NCBI GenBank assembly: GCA_964368445.1
Contig: CAYJAY010000048.1
Span: forward strand, 1-11,298
Source of the DNA: CAYJAY01 sp964368445
GTDB lineage: Bacteria; Bacillota; Clostridia; Oscillospirales; Ruminococcaceae
DNA length: 11,298 nt
Reading direction: 5' to 3'
Under the pieces are notes generated by a model. That model had not been told where the DNA came from. It was given only the letters and a program-made list of their open reading frames with translations, and did no database searches. How positions within the stretch are numbered: the stretch's first letter is position 1; every line of letters begins with the position of its first letter. Positions 1 through 7,427 of this stretch are shown one piece after another. The position numbers and the translations under genes are program-made.

Positions 1-796
1 TGTCAAGCGTTCTTTTGATAGACAGAACCGAGCCGCCCTTTGCGGTTCCGTCAAGCTTGGTCAATACAATTCCCGTCACCGAAGCCGAGTCGGTAAACTG
101 TGCCGCTTGGTTTATTGCGTTTTGGCCTGTCACAGCGTCCAACACCAAAAATGTTTCGACGGAAGAATTAGGGCTCGCTTTTTTTATTGTCCTGTGCATC
201 TTTGAAAGTTCGTCCATCAAGTTTTTCTTTGTATGAAGTCTGCCCGCCGTGTCGCAGATTACTATATCAACGCCCTTTTGTTTTGCCGAACTAACCGCAT
301 CATAGATAACCGCCGAGGGGTCGTTTGCTCCGCGTATCAGTTCGCAACCACTTCTGTTTGCCCAAACCTCCAGTTGATCCTCTGCCGCCGCCCTAAAGGT
401 GTCTGCTGCAGCAAGAATGACCTTTTTTCCGATTAAGCTAAAATACGCCGCAAGTTTTCCGCTTGTTGTCGTCTTTCCGGCACCGTTTACCCCTATCATT
501 AATATAACCGCAGGTTCGCCCGAAAGATCAAGTTGCTTGTCCGCCGAAAGCAGTTCAGAGCAGATTGATATAAGCTCTTGTTTTGCCTCGTTTTCATCAA
601 GTATCTTTTTTTGACCGACACTGTATTTTAGCTGTTCGATAATTTCGAGCGTGGTGTCCACCCCTGTGTCCGCCATGATAAGCTTTTCTTCCAATTCAAA
701 ATAAAACTCATCTGTTAGTCGCTTGTTTGAATATTCGTATTGAATTGTTTTTTTAGTCTTTTCAAGACCGTTTTTCAATTTTTGAAAAAAATCCAT
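1..796 (-). CDS. ftsY: Signal recognition particle receptor FtsY, SRP-type GTPase (3' end cut by window)
   Basis: FtsY is the membrane-associated receptor that pairs with the SRP protein Ffh and delivers ribosome-nascent chain complexes to the SecYEG translocon. The first 265 codons are present, read from an ATG at 796 preceded by AAAGGA at 801-806, four bases upstream. A short basic-amphipathic N-terminus (MDFFQKLKNGLEKTKKT) leads straight into the NG domain. The G1 P-loop GVNGAGKTTT begins at residue 102, the DTFRAAAEDQL motif at 132, DTAGR at 182-186 and TKLDGTAKGG at 246-255. Family members such as B. subtilis FtsY are about 330 residues, and this one has little or no acidic A domain, so I expect about 40 residues beyond the window. 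The paralogue Ffh is excluded by the DTFRAAAEDQL motif and by the lack of room for an M domain-type context next to smc; smc-ftsY adjacency is classic for Bacillota. It starts 23 bases after the smc stop and is probably co-transcribed. Confidence 0.96.
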   Translation of the reverse strand, partial: MDFFQKLKNGLEKTKKTIQYEYSNKRLTDEFYFELEEKLIMADTGVDTTLEIIEQLKYSVGQKKILDENEAKQELISICSELLSADKQLDLSGEPAVILMIGVNGAGKTTTSGKLAAYFSLIGKKVILAAADTFRAAAEDQLEVWANRSGCELIRGANDPSAVIYDAVSSAKQKGVDIVICDTAGRLHTKKNLMDELSKMHRTIKKASPNSSVETFLVLDAVTGQNAINQAAQFTDSASVTGIVLTKLDGTAKGGSVLSIKRTLD

Positions 797-819
797 ATTA
801 TCCTTTTTAATTTAAAAAT

Positions 820-3800
820 TTATTTGGTGGCAACCAAGAACGCTTCATCATGTGTTAGTTTGAGAAGTTTTGAAACTCCGTCTTCCTGCATAGTAACTCC
901 ATACAGCGTGTCGGCGGCTTCCATCGTTCCTCGTCTGTGGGTAATTGTGACAAACTGTGTCGCGCCGGTAATTCTTCGAAGATACGCGGAATACCGCGCA
1001 ACGTTAACGTCGTCCAGCGCGCTGTCAATCTCGTCAAGCACACAAAACGGAGCGGGGTTAACCGCAAGAATTGCAAAGTATATTGCAATAGCAACAAGCG
1101 ACTGCTCGCCACCTGAAAGTGATGCAAGGTTTTTTATAACCTTTCCGGGAGGTTGAACGTTAATGTCTATGCCGCTTTCAAGAATGTTCTCTTCGTCGGT
1201 AAGTGAAAGGTTTGCGCTTCCTCCACCAAACATCTCAACAAAGACTTTTCTAAAGTTTGAGTTAATCTGTTCAAAGCTTTGTGAAAAGATAGTTTGCATT
1301 TCGCCTGTTAGCGAAGCGATGAGCGAGATTAACTCTTCTCTTGATTTTTCGACATCGACAACCTGTTCCGAAAGATATTCATAACGGCCTTTAACTTCTT
1401 TATATTCTTCGATAGCTCCTACGTTAACAGAACCCAGCGCCTTTATCTTAGAGCGAACCGAAGCGACATCTTGGCGCAAAGTGGTTATATTTTCGTATTT
1501 TACGCACTGGGAAACCGCATCTTTAGGGGTTAGTTCGTAGTCCTCCCAAAGTTTTGAAAACGAGGTGTCAAGTTCTTTTTGCATAGACACTTTTCGTTCT
1601 TCAAGTCTTGAAATCTCACGAGCAAGGTCCTCTCTTTTACGCGTAAACTCGCTTTGAAGTTCTCGGCTCTCAACCGTTTCTTTTTCTACCTCTCGACGTT
1701 TCTCGGAACTCTTCGAAATAAGTTGCTTTATCTCTTCGATTTTGTCATTTAACTGTTTAATCTCGTCTTTTTTATTTATAGCTTCAAGCGATTTTTCTTG
1801 ATTTTGAGCGGTCAACAGTTCAATAGTTTGGGTTATGTCTCCGCTTCTGTTTTTTTCAAGCTCGCTTCGTCTTCGCAACTGCTCAACAACCTCTGATATC
1901 ATCTCAAGGTCTTTTTGTTTTTCCATTCTTTCGATACGAGAACTTGAAAGCCTTTCGGTTATCTCGCCACGTTTTGTGTTAAACATCTCAGCTTGTGAAC
2001 TTTCATTTTCAATCATTAGTTCAAGTTCTTTAAGTCTTTTGGACGTCTCGTCAAGCAAAGCTTTGTTTTGTATCATCTCGTCGGTCTTTTCGATCGTTTG
2101 ATTTGCAAAATCTTCAAAGCTTTTTTCGGCAGAGTTTAACCCTTCGTTTGCTGCCGTTTGTTCAAGTTCTACACGTTTCAGCTCAGTCTCGACGCGTATC
2201 TTGTCTCCGCCAAGGTTAATAAGCTCGCTTGTAAACACCGTTAGCTCGGCTTCAATTGAAACTGTTTCATTTTTATTTTTTTCAAATTCCTTTTTAAGTT
2301 GTTCAACAGCTTCGTTTGTTTTAATCTTTTTGGCTTTGAGATCTTCTATCTCGTTTCGACGACTGAAAACCCCTGTTGTTTTAGAAGTTGAGCCACCCGT
2401 GTACGAACCGCCCGCATTTATAACCTGCCCGTCTGTCGTTACTATACGGTTTTTATACTGACATTTTTTCGCGATAGACGACGCCGAATTAAGATCTTCT
2501 GCTATTATTATTCTGCCTAAAAGGTTGCTTATTATGTCAGAATATTTCGAGTCGCAGTGTACAAGTGACGACGCAACGCCGAAGGCACCTTGTTGTTTTA
2601 AACTGTTGTCAAACAAAAAGTTTGATGGTTTAATTGTGTCAATCGGAAGAAAAGTCGCCCTTCCTTGTTTTTTCTCTTTTAAGTAAGCAATTGCATCTTT
2701 TGCGGCACGCTCGTCCGAAACAACTATGTTTTGCATCGAAGCGCCAAGCGCGGTTTCGATAGCAACTTCATATCCACTTTCGATTGTTATAAGCGAGGCT
2801 ACCGTTCCAATAATTCCGCGAAGGTTTCGATTTCTCGATTCTTCGACAACCCTTTTAACGCTAAACGCAAAACCGTCCATGCTTTTTTCCATGTCGTCTA
2901 GAACCTGGATTTTATGTGTTAACTGTTCAGACAACGAACTTTGTTTTTGTAGTTCACGTTCCGTTTCTAACAGTTTTGTTTTTCTTATTTCAAGCTTTGA
3001 AGATAAACCGTTCTTTTTGTTTTCACAATCGGTGATTTCGCTTTCAATGTCGAACAATTCCTTTGTGAAAAGCTGTTTGTCGCTTTCAACTTGAGCAACC
3101 TTTTGTTTAATAGTCGGATATATTTCTTTAAGTTCTTTGTCCCGCTTACTTAAAGCTTCTAACTCGGTTTCCGCCGTCGCAATCTTAACTTGACAGTCGC
3201 TAAGTTCAGACGATAGTTTCGACATGTCCTCTACTAATTGTTGTTTCTTTTGGTCGCTTTGTTCCCCTTCGATAGTAAGGCTTGAAAGCTCGTTTTCAAC
3301 CAAAGATATCTTTTGATCAAGTTCATTTAACACAAGCTCAATCGCAACGCTCATCGCTTCGCGTTCCATAATTTCGCCATCTATTCCGCCCGTTGTGTTG
3401 CTTGAGGATTCAACTTGGGTTCGCATCTGCTCGATTTGTTGTTCGCCGTGTGATATATCGCTTTCAATCATCGTCACGGTTTTTTCAAGTGTGGTTATCT
3501 TCTCGCTTATCTCGTGTATCTCTGCGTTGCTTTTTTCGGTTGAAAGCGCGATAACGCTGTTTTGTTCAAATATATTCTCGATTTTTTGGTCGATTTCGTT
3601 TATTGCGTTTTCAATGTCGGAATAGTCTTTTCTCGCAATCTCAACCTTTTCATCCTGTTGTTTAACCGCTTGGCGTGATCTTTCGATGTTGTCACAATAA
3701 AGCGTTATCTCAAGCTTTTTCCTTTGTTCCGAAAGGTCAAGAAACTTAAGTGCTGTTTCGCTTTGCTGTTTTAATGGACCTACCCTGCTTTCAAGTTCGT

Positions 3801-4386
3801 CAAGGATATCACGAAGACGCGCTATATTATCCTCGGCTGCATTTAATTTATTTTCCGCTTCGTTTTTACGATATCTATACTTTGCTATTCCCGAAGCTTC
3901 TTCAAAAATTTCTCTTCTCTCGGTGCTTTTTGCACTTACGATTTCCGATATCTTGCCTTGTCCGATAATAGAATATCCGTCTCGAGAAAGGCCTGTGTCC
4001 AAAAACGCCTCTTTTATGTCTTTAAGGCGAACCGCCGCTCCGTTTATAAGATAGTCGCTGTCTCCGCTTCGATAGTATCTTCTTCCTATGTTTATCTCGT
4101 CCCCCATGTCGGGTAGGCGTCTATCAGTATTGTCAAGAACCAACGACACTTGGGCGTAACCCATCGGTTTTCTAAGCTGTGTTCCGCCAAAGATAATGTC
4201 TTCCATCTTTCCGCCACGAAGCGATTTCGTCGATTGTTCCCCCAAAACCCAACGTATAGCGTCGCTTATGTTGCTTTTTCCTGAACCGTTTGGGCCGACA
4301 ATTGCTGTGACCCCTTTTTCAAGATTAATGCGTGTCTTATCGGGAAAAGATTTAAAACCATGTATATCTATGTATTTTAAAAACAA
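820..4386 (-). CDS. smc: Chromosome partition/condensation ATPase SMC
   Basis: SMC is the ATPase of the bacterial condensin complex (with ScpA and ScpB), which extrudes DNA loops and aligns chromosome arms. The 1188-residue length matches full-length bacterial SMC (B. subtilis 1186). The N-terminal head carries Walker A GPNGSGKS at 31-38 and the Q-loop region around 75-86. A first coiled-coil arm runs from about 170 to 515, rich in E, K and Q. The hinge is about 519-670, ending in the glycine-rich GGSYTGGS at 659-666. A second coiled-coil arm runs from about 675 to 1030. The C-terminal head has the ABC signature LSGGEQ at 1090-1095 and Walker B ending in D1118-E1119, followed by the D-loop SALDD. 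The start is TTG at 4386: the protein begins MFLKYIDIHGFKSF, exactly where SMC proteins normally begin, an AAGGAG site lies 7 bases upstream, and no ATG fits. No scpA or scpB is present in the window. The frame is intact throughout. Confidence 0.98.
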   Translation of the reverse strand: MFLKYIDIHGFKSFPDKTRINLEKGVTAIVGPNGSGKSNISDAIRWVLGEQSTKSLRGGKMEDIIFGGTQLRKPMGYAQVSLVLDNTDRRLPDMGDEINIGRRYYRSGDSDYLINGAAVRLKDIKEAFLDTGLSRDGYSIIGQGKISEIVSAKSTERREIFEEASGIAKYRYRKNEAENKLNAAEDNIARLRDILDELESRVGPLKQQSETALKFLDLSEQRKKLEITLYCDNIERSRQAVKQQDEKVEIARKDYSDIENAINEIDQKIENIFEQNSVIALSTEKSNAEIHEISEKITTLEKTVTMIESDISHGEQQIEQMRTQVESSSNTTGGIDGEIMEREAMSVAIELVLNELDQKISLVENELSSLTIEGEQSDQKKQQLVEDMSKLSSELSDCQVKIATAETELEALSKRDKELKEIYPTIKQKVAQVESDKQLFTKELFDIESEITDCENKKNGLSSKLEIRKTKLLETERELQKQSSLSEQLTHKIQVLDDMEKSMDGFAFSVKRVVEESRNRNLRGIIGTVASLITIESGYEVAIETALGASMQNIVVSDERAAKDAIAYLKEKKQGRATFLPIDTIKPSNFLFDNSLKQQGAFGVASSLVHCDSKYSDIISNLLGRIIIAEDLNSASSIAKKCQYKNRIVTTDGQVINAGGSYTGGSTSKTTGVFSRRNEIEDLKAKKIKTNEAVEQLKKEFEKNKNETVSIEAELTVFTSELINLGGDKIRVETELKRVELEQTAANEGLNSAEKSFEDFANQTIEKTDEMIQNKALLDETSKRLKELELMIENESSQAEMFNTKRGEITERLSSSRIERMEKQKDLEMISEVVEQLRRRSELEKNRSGDITQTIELLTAQNQEKSLEAINKKDEIKQLNDKIEEIKQLISKSSEKRREVEKETVESRELQSEFTRKREDLAREISRLEERKVSMQKELDTSFSKLWEDYELTPKDAVSQCVKYENITTLRQDVASVRSKIKALGSVNVGAIEEYKEVKGRYEYLSEQVVDVEKSREELISLIASLTGEMQTIFSQSFEQINSNFRKVFVEMFGGGSANLSLTDEENILESGIDINVQPPGKVIKNLASLSGGEQSLVAIAIYFAILAVNPAPFCVLDEIDSALDDVNVARYSAYLRRITGATQFVTITHRRGTMEAADTLYGVTMQEDGVSKLLKLTHDEAFLVATK

Positions 4387-4393
4387 ATGAAAA

Positions 4394-4399
4394 CTCCTT
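4394..4399 (-). promoter_or_regulatory. Ribosome binding site of smc (AAGGAG), fixes a TTG start
   Basis: A perfect AAGGAG on the minus strand lies 7 bases before the TTG at 4386-4384, in the 33-base gap between rnc and smc. No ATG or GTG lies in frame at a suitable distance, so this site supports TTG as the true initiation codon. Confidence 0.85.
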
Positions 4400-4419
4400 A
4401 CAAAATATTGGACTAAAAA

Positions 4420-5094
4420 CTAAAGCCCCATTAGTTCAAGCGCAACCCTTGCCGCGTCCTGTTCAGCTTGTTTTTTGCTGTGCCCTTTGCCTTCGCCAAT
4501 TACATTTACATTAAGATGAACTTGCACAGTAAACGTCTTGTCATGGTCGGGGCCTTGTTCCGAAATCAAAACATATTTCAAACGCTCTTCGGGATTTTGT
4601 TGAATAACCTCTTGAAGTTCGGTTTTATAGTCGCGCGACGTTTTGTCCGAAAGGTCAACCTTCGACACAAACGACATAACAAAATTTTCGGCAACCGAAA
4701 GACCGCCATCAAGATAGATAGCCGCCAAAACCGCCTCGAAACAGTCGGCCAAAATTGAAGGGCGTTTCGCACCCCCCGAATTTTTTTCCCCACGACCAAA
4801 AAGCATAAAACGCCCAAGTTCAAGTTTTTTCGCAAAACCGCAAAGAGAACTTTCGCACACGATAGTTGCTCGTATGCGTGTCAGTTCACCTTCGGGGAAC
4901 TTCTCTGTTTTTGAAAAAAGGTATTGTGACACAATAAGTGACAACACCGAATCCCCTAAAAACTCAAGACGCTCGTTACAACTTTGTTTTGTAAGGCCAT
5001 GTTCATTTGCATAACTTGAATGTGTCAACGCAGTCTTTAAAAGATTTTCGTTCAAAAACGTATAGTTAAGTTTTTTTTGCAACTCTTTTAGCAT
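4420..5094 (-). CDS. rnc: Ribonuclease III
   Basis: RNase III is a homodimeric, Mg2+-dependent endonuclease that cuts double-stranded RNA, including the rRNA precursor, some mRNAs and antisense duplexes. The 224-residue protein has the usual two domains. The nuclease domain (about 1-150) carries the signature NERLEFLGDSVL, giving acidic residues E41, E44 and D48, and the second metal-ligand pair D117 and E120 in ADCFEAVLAAIYLDGG. The double-stranded RNA-binding domain (about 155-224) opens with DYKTELQE and ends with the typical GKGHSKKQAEQDAA segment. All catalytic residues are present. The ATG at 5094 is only 8 bases after the plsX stop and has no good Shine-Dalgarno at normal distance: the nearest, GAGGT at 5111-5115, is 16 bases away inside plsX. 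Translation probably depends on coupling to plsX. rnc followed by smc and ftsY is a conserved Bacillota arrangement. At 224 residues it is slightly shorter than B. subtilis RNase III (249). Confidence 0.98.
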   Translation of the reverse strand: MLKELQKKLNYTFLNENLLKTALTHSSYANEHGLTKQSCNERLEFLGDSVLSLIVSQYLFSKTEKFPEGELTRIRATIVCESSLCGFAKKLELGRFMLFGRGEKNSGGAKRPSILADCFEAVLAAIYLDGGLSVAENFVMSFVSKVDLSDKTSRDYKTELQEVIQQNPEERLKYVLISEQGPDHDKTFTVQVHLNVNVIGEGKGHSKKQAEQDAARVALELMGL

Positions 5095-5102
5095 TGTTTA
5101 GT

Positions 5103-6086
5103 TTATATCAACCTCTCGATTTCACTCGATACATTAGTTTTCGACCATTTTTCGGCTTGTCTGATAGCGTTTTTAAATGCTTTTGCGTTTGAACTTCCGT
5201 GTGCTTTTATTACCGGCTTTTTAAGACCTAAGAACGGCGAGCCACCCTCTTCGGCATAGTCAAACTTCTTTTTAAACTCGCGAAGACCCGGTTTCAAAAC
5301 CGCCGCCGCAAGCTTTGTCGAAAGAGATTTCATAAAAATTTCTTTCAACATTCCGAACAATGCGGACGAAAGCCCTTCGATAACTTTAAGAACTATGTTT
5401 CCGGTAAAGCCGTCCGCAACAACTACGTCGGCAACACCTTTTGGCACGTCTCTGCCCTCTACGTTACCTATGAAATTTAATTTTGTGTTTTCTTTTAAAA
5501 GTTTGTGTGCGTCAAGTTGAAGCTTTGTTCCTTTGGTTTCCTCCGCTCCGTTGTTGACAAGGCCAACCTTTGGATTGTCGATTCCAAGAACATTTTTAAC
5601 GTAAGCCGTTCCCATAACTCCAAACTGCATAAGCATTTCGGGGCGACATTCGGCGTTTGCCCCACAGTCCAGCAGTATGTATTTCCCTTTAGGAGACGGT
5701 ATAACAGCGCCAAGAGCCGGCCGTTTAATTCCTTTGATACGTCCGACAATCATCGTAGCTCCCATCAAAAGCGCCGCAGTTGAGCCCGCGCTTACAAACG
5801 CGTCTGCCTCGTCTTTCGCCACCATGTTAAGGCCAACCGACATAGAGCTGTCCTTTTTCGCTTTAAGCACAACTTTCGGGTCGTCTTCCATATCTATGAC
5901 CGTTTTAGCATCTATAATCTCAATACCGTCAAGATTAATGCCGTTTTCAATTGCACACTGTTCTATCTTTTGCTTGTCTCCCGAAACGGCAAGCGTAGCT
6001 TCAACCTCGCTTTTCGCCATCTCCACACCTTTTAAAACTTCAAGCGGAGCATTGTCTCCACCAAATGCATCGATTATTATTTTCAT
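5103..6086 (-). CDS. plsX: Phosphate acyltransferase PlsX (acyl-ACP:phosphate)
   Basis: PlsX converts acyl-ACP and inorganic phosphate into acyl-phosphate, the acyl donor used by PlsY to make lysophosphatidic acid; it is a peripheral membrane enzyme linking fatty-acid to phospholipid synthesis. The 327-residue length fits the family (B. subtilis about 333). Recognisable blocks are DAFGGDNAP at 6-14, the SAGSTAALL segment at 99-107 followed by the GIKRPALG stretch, LLDCGANAECRP at 138-149, NNGAEETKGT at 178-187, VADGFTGNIVLK at 223-234 and AHGSSNAKAF at 295-304. The ATG at 6086 overlaps the trmFO TGA by four bases (ATGA at 6086-6083), so it is likely translationally coupled; only a weak GAGAA-like purine run precedes it. 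Many Bacillota place acpP and fab genes directly after plsX; here rnc follows after 8 bases. Confidence 0.97.
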   Translation of the reverse strand: MKIIIDAFGGDNAPLEVLKGVEMAKSEVEATLAVSGDKQKIEQCAIENGINLDGIEIIDAKTVIDMEDDPKVVLKAKKDSSMSVGLNMVAKDEADAFVSAGSTAALLMGATMIVGRIKGIKRPALGAVIPSPKGKYILLDCGANAECRPEMLMQFGVMGTAYVKNVLGIDNPKVGLVNNGAEETKGTKLQLDAHKLLKENTKLNFIGNVEGRDVPKGVADVVVADGFTGNIVLKVIEGLSSALFGMLKEIFMKSLSTKLAAAVLKPGLREFKKKFDYAEEGGSPFLGLKKPVIKAHGSSNAKAFKNAIRQAEKWSKTNVSSEIERLI

Positions 6087-7387
6087 CTTACGTTCTCTAT
6101 AAACAGTTTAAAATCCTCAACGCCTCTCAAACTGTACCTTTCATACTTTTTTGATTTATCTTTTATTCTTTCCCCGATATCGGGAAGTAAACCCATGTTT
6201 GCGCCCATTGGCTGAAAATTTTTATTCGGCGCCGTTATGTATCTTAACAATGCTCCGCACATAGTCTTTTCAGACGGTATAATCTGTTGTTTGTTTTTCA
6301 ACATCCTATCAAGGAAGATTGCTGACAAAAGTCCGCTCGCCGCCGATTCACAATATCCCTCGACACCCGTTATCTGTCCCGCAAAAAAAACATTTTTATG
6401 TTGTTTTAAATTTTGTGTTATGTTTAAAACTTCGGGAGAGTTTATGAAACTATTTCGGTGCATAACACCATATCTTATAAACTCGGCATTTTCAAGCCCC
6501 GGAATCATCGAGAAAACTCTTTTTTGTTCTGAAAATTTAAGATTTGTTTGAAACCCCACAATGTTAAACATCGTTGCGTTTTCGTCTTCTCTGCGAAGTT
6601 GAACCGCCGCCCAAGGTCGCCTACCTGTTGACGGGTCGGTCAACCCCACCGGTTTAAGTGGTCCAAAACGTATTGTGTCGATGCCCCTTTTTGCGAGTTT
6701 TTCAACAGGCATACACCCTTCATAAACCTTAAAGTCTTGATCTGCTTTGTGCTTTTTTGCAGATTCGGCTTCAACAAGGCAGTTCCAAAATTCCTCATAC
6801 CGCTCTTTATTAAAATAACAATTAAGATAGTCATCGCCACCTTTGCCATATCTGCTGGCGGCGTGAACTTTGTTCATGTCTATACTTTCTGCCGAAATTA
6901 TCGGGGCAGCCGCGTCAAAAAAACTTAAAAAACCACCCGTTATATTTGATATCTCATCGGCAAGTTCGCCATCGGTCAACGGCCCTGTTGCAATTATTAT
7001 GGGATGATCTATGTCGATTTTACAGTATCTTTTTGAAACTATATTTATCTTTGGGTTGCTTTTTATGCTGTCGGTTATCTTTTTTGAAAACAGTTCACGG
7101 TCGACCGCCAGTGCTCCCCCTGCTGCAACCGATGTTTTTTTTGCAGCATGCACGACAAGCGAACCCATAAGCTCCATCTCGTGTTTAAGAAGCCCTGCCG
7201 CGCTTTCAAGCCTTGCGGCTTTAAGCGAGTTGCTGCAAACAAGTTCAGCGAACAGGTCCGAGCTGTGTGCTTTCGAACGTTCGTTTGGTTTCATCTCAAC
7301 AAGCGTTACGTCATATCCTAGTTGTGTCAGCTTGTTTGCCGCTTCACAACCGGCAAGACCCGCGCCGACAACCGTTATCGTTCCCAT
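6083..7387 (-). CDS. trmFO: tRNA (uracil-54-C5)-methyltransferase TrmFO, folate/FAD-dependent
   Basis: TrmFO (formerly Gid) makes 5-methyluridine at position 54 of the tRNA T-loop, using methylenetetrahydrofolate as carbon donor and reduced FAD as reductant. Its 434 residues match the family length (about 435). The N-terminus begins immediately with the dinucleotide-binding fingerprint VVGAGLAGCEAA (glycines 8, 10 and 13). The conserved LVCSNSLKA block contains C51 and the VYEGCMPVEKLAKRG block contains C225, equivalent to the two functionally important cysteines known from B. subtilis TrmFO (Cys53 and Cys226). The C-terminal region carries FAGQITGVEGYCESAASG, which separates it from the related MnmG family. 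The ATG at 7387 is the only usable start, since a stop lies in frame just upstream. Its best Shine-Dalgarno (AAAGGA, 7401-7406) sits 13 bases away, rather far. It follows topA after 40 bases; the topA-trmFO pair is conserved in Bacillota. Confidence 0.97.
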   Translation of the reverse strand: MGTITVVGAGLAGCEAANKLTQLGYDVTLVEMKPNERSKAHSSDLFAELVCSNSLKAARLESAAGLLKHEMELMGSLVVHAAKKTSVAAGGALAVDRELFSKKITDSIKSNPKINIVSKRYCKIDIDHPIIIATGPLTDGELADEISNITGGFLSFFDAAAPIISAESIDMNKVHAASRYGKGGDDYLNCYFNKERYEEFWNCLVEAESAKKHKADQDFKVYEGCMPVEKLAKRGIDTIRFGPLKPVGLTDPSTGRRPWAAVQLRREDENATMFNIVGFQTNLKFSEQKRVFSMIPGLENAEFIRYGVMHRNSFINSPEVLNITQNLKQHKNVFFAGQITGVEGYCESAASGLLSAIFLDRMLKNKQQIIPSEKTMCGALLRYITAPNKNFQPMGANMGLLPDIGERIKDKSKKYERYSLRGVEDFKLFIENVR

Positions 7388-7427
7388 CTGTCCAACCGTT
7401 TCCTTTCATAGCTTATATGATTTAAAA

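Noticed and set aside
740..1156. A 138-codon plus-strand open frame opposite the smc C-terminal head and the smc/ftsY gap.
   Set aside because: It covers the conserved ABC signature and Walker B region of smc on the other strand, and the protein looks like an artefact.
2000..4000. Repetitive-looking, Ser/Glu-coding low-complexity stretches that could suggest a repeat array.
   Set aside because: They encode the heptad-type coiled-coil arms of SMC; I see no exact direct repeat or regular spacer as in a CRISPR array.
5677..6102. A 141-codon plus-strand open frame opposite the start of plsX.
   Set aside because: It is a reverse-strand shadow of plsX, with no domain and no supporting context.
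7388..7427. The 40-base topA/trmFO gap, considered as a site for a terminator, small RNA or short leader peptide (an out-of-frame ATG lies near 7409).
   Set aside because: There is no GC-rich stem followed by a T run; the short frame simply runs into trmFO out of phase with nothing recognisable.
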